From: Psychroflexus halocasei
GTDB lineage: Bacteria; Bacteroidota; Bacteroidia; Flavobacteriales; Flavobacteriaceae
Direction: 5' to 3'
NCBI RefSeq assembly: GCF_900107595.1
Contig: NZ_FNQF01000004.1
Span: forward strand, 1 to 64,000
DNA length: 64,000 nt
The translations under genes and the position numbers were made by a program. The notes beneath the pieces were generated by a model, which saw only the letters and a program-made list of their open reading frames with translations, was not told the origin of the DNA and made no database searches. Of the stretch, positions 61,859 to 64,000 are shown in pieces (positions within the stretch are counted from its first letter, which is position 1; every line of letters starts with the position of its first letter).

Positions 61859-64000
61859 TTAAATTAAAGCATTTTTTAGAATACTGACAGGGTGCTGTGC
61901 ATTGATTTGTACAGCATCTTTTATTTGGTGGCGACAACTCGTTCCATTAGCAGATATGATAACATTTTGTTCAATATTTCTTAAATGGGGAAACAATTGA
62001 AGCTCACCAATACTCATACTCAAATCATAATTATCTTCTTCATAGCCAAAACTTCCTGCCATACCACAACAACCTGATGATAAGATACTCACCTTAAAAT
62101 TTTCAGGACAATTCAGCATATCAAAAGTAAATTTTGATTGAGATAATGCTTTCTGATGGCAATGTGCATGAATTTTAATCTGTTTTTCTTCCTTCGAAAA
62201 TTGATCAGCATTAATATTTCCTAACTTGATTTCATTTGCGATAAACTCTTCAATAAGATAAGTGTTTTGAGACAATTTTTCAACAGCTCTTTTGTTATCT
62301 GCTAAACGCAAATAATCATCTCTAAAGCTCAATATAGCAGAAGGTTCGATACCTATAAGTGGCGTTTCAACTGAAATTAAATCTTTATATAATTCAATAT
62401 TTTTGTTTGCTAGTCGCTTAGCCTGTTTCAAAAATCCTTTAGAAATTAAAGCGCGACCACTAGCTTTATTTTTGATAATTTGAACATCATAGTTTAATGC
62501 CGTTAACAGATCATAAGAATCTAATCCAACTTGAACATCATTGTAATTCGAAAATTCATCTATGAATAAATAAAGTTTTTTTATAAATGATTTTTTAGAG
62601 GAATTATTTTTCTGTTTTAGCTTTATGCCATCATAAAGTGTTTGTTGAGACAAAACAGGTAAGTCTCTATTTTTGTGAACTTTAAATATTTTAGTGAAAA
62701 TATTTTTAGTGAATTTATTTGTCAAAGTAAAATTAAATAAACTTGGAAAAATAGAACCAATCTGATTGATTTTGTGATTATAACCAAACACGTAATCTGA
62801 AATATGTCTTGAATTTGAACGGTAATATTGGTATAAAAATTCAGCTTTATAACTTGCCACATCAACATTACTTGGACATTCTTTTTTACAAGCTTTACAA
62901 GAAATACAAAGCTCAAAAACTTCTTTTAACTCTTGATGGTCAAAAGGATTCTGTTGTGTTGAATTTGTCAAATATTCTCTTAAAACATTTGCTCGACCTC
63001 TGGTGCTATCTTTTTCATTTTTTGTGGCTTGATAACTCGGACACATTGTGCCGCCAGATTTCTCTGTTTTACGACAATCTCCGCTTCCATTACAATTTTC
63101 GACTGCGTTCAAAATTCCATTTTCTTTAGAGAAATCAAATACAGTCTCTAGTTCTGCTATTTTTTGATCAGGTTGATATCTCAAATTTTCAGTCATCGGT
63201 AAAGGATTGATGATCTTACCAGGATTAAAAATTGAAGAAGGATCAAAGATATTTTTGATTTCAGTTAAGGCTTGATAACAGTCATCTCCGACTAGCATCT
63301 TAATAAAATTAGATCTTACAATACCGTCGCCATGTTCACCGCTCAATGATCCATTATATTTTTTCACGAGTTTTGCAACACCTCTCGTCATATTCTCAAA
63401 ATCAGCAATATCCTTTGAATCTTTTAAATTTAGCAAAGGCCTTAAGTGCAACTCTCCTGCTCCTGCATGTGCGTAATAAATCGCTGATTGGTTAAATGTT
63501 TGCATCAAGTTTTCAAAATCTTGCATATAATCAGCAAAATCATCAAGTGAAACTGCTGTATCCTCAATACATGCGACTGCTTTTTTGCCTGTGTTTAAAC
63601 TTCCTAAAAGCCCTAAACCCGCTTTCCGAAGTTCTAATGCTTTGTGAATATCATCGGCTTCTAAAAGAGAGTTTGCATAAGATTTAGTTTGTGTCGTCAA
63701 CAAATGAATTAAATAATTTTTTTGATTTTCTAAATCTTCAATTGAATCAGAGTTGAGCTCCAATAACAAAACAGCCTGAGGATCATGCTGTATAAAAAAC
63801 CGATAAGGCGCATATTTCAAGCTTCCTTTCGTGCAGTCTAAAATTTGTTTATCCATCATTTCACAAGTGAACAAATCTGCTTGCATGATGGGTTTAACAG
63901 CATTCAAGCAATCAGAAATGCTATTAAAATGAGCGACAACCATCAATCGATGTTGAGGTGGTAAAGGGTCAAGTTTTAAAGTTGCTGAAGTGATGACTGC
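61859..64000 (-). CDS. FAD-linked oxidase/Fe-S dehydrogenase fusion (partial, D-lactate/glycolate dehydrogenase-like)
   Basis: The frame is open from the window edge, reading ...ITSATLKLDPLPPQHR before MVVAHF, so the ATG-like starts near 63943 are internal. Visible domains are the C-terminal part of the FAD-linked oxidase (FNQSAIYYAHAGAGELHLRP, SLSGEHGDGIVRSNF, FDPSSIFNPGKI), then GlcF/HdrD-type Fe-S modules (CNGSGDCRKTEKSGGTMCPSY, CISCKACKKECPSNVDV), then CCG-type motifs (HAHCHQKALSQ, SSGCCGMAGSFGYE). This GlcD-GlcF fusion oxidises D-lactate or a related 2-hydroxy acid and passes electrons to the quinone pool at the inner membrane. The FAD-binding N-terminus is outside the window. Confidence 0.88.
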   Translation of the reverse strand, partial: AVITSATLKLDPLPPQHRLMVVAHFNSISDCLNAVKPIMQADLFTCEMMDKQILDCTKGSLKYAPYRFFIQHDPQAVLLLELNSDSIEDLENQKNYLIHLLTTQTKSYANSLLEADDIHKALELRKAGLGLLGSLNTGKKAVACIEDTAVSLDDFADYMQDFENLMQTFNQSAIYYAHAGAGELHLRPLLNLKDSKDIADFENMTRGVAKLVKKYNGSLSGEHGDGIVRSNFIKMLVGDDCYQALTEIKNIFDPSSIFNPGKIINPLPMTENLRYQPDQKIAELETVFDFSKENGILNAVENCNGSGDCRKTEKSGGTMCPSYQATKNEKDSTRGRANVLREYLTNSTQQNPFDHQELKEVFELCISCKACKKECPSNVDVASYKAEFLYQYYRSNSRHISDYVFGYNHKINQIGSIFPSLFNFTLTNKFTKNIFTKIFKVHKNRDLPVLSQQTLYDGIKLKQKNNSSKKSFIKKLYLFIDEFSNYNDVQVGLDSYDLLTALNYDVQIIKNKASGRALISKGFLKQAKRLANKNIELYKDLISVETPLIGIEPSAILSFRDDYLRLADNKRAVEKLSQNTYLIEEFIANEIKLGNINADQFSKEEKQIKIHAHCHQKALSQSKFTFDMLNCPENFKVSILSSGCCGMAGSFGYEEDNYDLSMSIGELQLFPHLRNIEQNVIISANGTSCRHQIKDAVQINAQHPVSILKNALI

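Noticed and set aside
63859-63946. Start codon of the Fe-S dehydrogenase near 63943-63946
   Set aside because: The frame stays open to the window edge with family-like sequence (ATLKLDPLPPQHR), and the FAD-binding domain is missing, so the gene is truncated by the window.

Overview
The window is chromosomal DNA from a low-G+C member of the Bacteroidota, almost certainly a marine-type Flavobacteriaceae. The evidence is the short single RpoD (288 aa), the many upstream elements of the form TAnnTTTG (the Bacteroidota -7 box), the lack of strong Shine-Dalgarno sequences, and clade-typical families such as DUF4834, Lacal_2735-like, BT_3928-like, YfhO, DUF1599 and PorT-like barrels. No rRNA, tRNA, CRISPR array, insertion sequence or prophage is visible.

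Positions 1-6095 are the accessory part and the most interesting stretch. Seven imperfect palindromes of 136-142 bp (154-291, 728-863, 1297-1434, 1844-1982, 2503-2641, 3110-3251, 3684-3825) divide 1-4318 into units of 550-660 bp. The outer 9-10 bp arms of successive palindromes obey the rule that defines integron cassettes. The arm at one end of a unit is the exact reverse complement of the arm at its other end, and the arm sequence changes from unit to unit (GTTAGCGAC twice, then GTTACACGCA, GTTATCACTA, GTTGGCATTA, GTTATACGCA, GTTGTAAAAC). All fit GTTRRRY/RYYYAAC or nearly so. Three units carry a small gene on the minus strand that nearly fills its cassette: a partial heavy-metal-associated (HMA) domain protein, a GNAT acetyltransferase and a lipoprotein. 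The other five belong to one family of ORF-poor cassettes with an internal ~87-bp degenerate repeat. At the right end lie a candidate attI palindrome, with a TAnnTTTG promoter box inside it, and a 580-aa tyrosine recombinase. The recombinase tail (IYTHV...QSPLD) resembles IntI, but it lacks the IntI-specific insertion and has three N-terminal degenerate repeats instead. I read this as an integron-like cassette array of an unusual, Bacteroidota type.

From 6279 to the end the window is ordinary core genome in short operons. 6.3-12.3 kb: MltF-type transglycosylase, porin, rpoD, FKBP, OmpA lipoprotein, upp. 12.3-16.4 kb: FAD oxidoreductase, phospholipase A, Zn-alcohol dehydrogenase. 16.4-18.7 kb: Rrf2 regulator with an SLC13 permease. 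18.8-27.9 kb: recQ, bcp, nth, an ECF sigma factor and uvrA. 27.9-31.9 kb: glycosyltransferase, YfhO and DUF4834 proteins. 32.0-37.7 kb: a long operon ending tpiA-prmA, then clpS. 38-45.6 kb: TPR protein, gyrA, clpC. 45.7-48.0 kb: cysH, a double rhodanese, yaaA. 48.2-52.0 kb: one 1285-aa gene that fuses a propionyl-CoA-synthetase-like enzyme to an acetyl-CoA synthetase. 52.1-64.0 kb: apbE, serine hydrolase, ompW, clpB, a dicarboxylate/amino-acid symporter, aroC, a lipoprotein, and an FAD/Fe-S dehydrogenase cut by the window edge.

Several annotated starts were moved downstream because the longer reading frame begins with a TTG that lies inside or upstream of a promoter box (nth, uvrA, the 32-kb barrel gene, cysH) or ahead of a signal peptide or a better ATG. 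Four small genes under 60 aa were found by eye (13799-13966, 16155-16334, 24015-24191 and the partial HMA cassette gene at 1-131).
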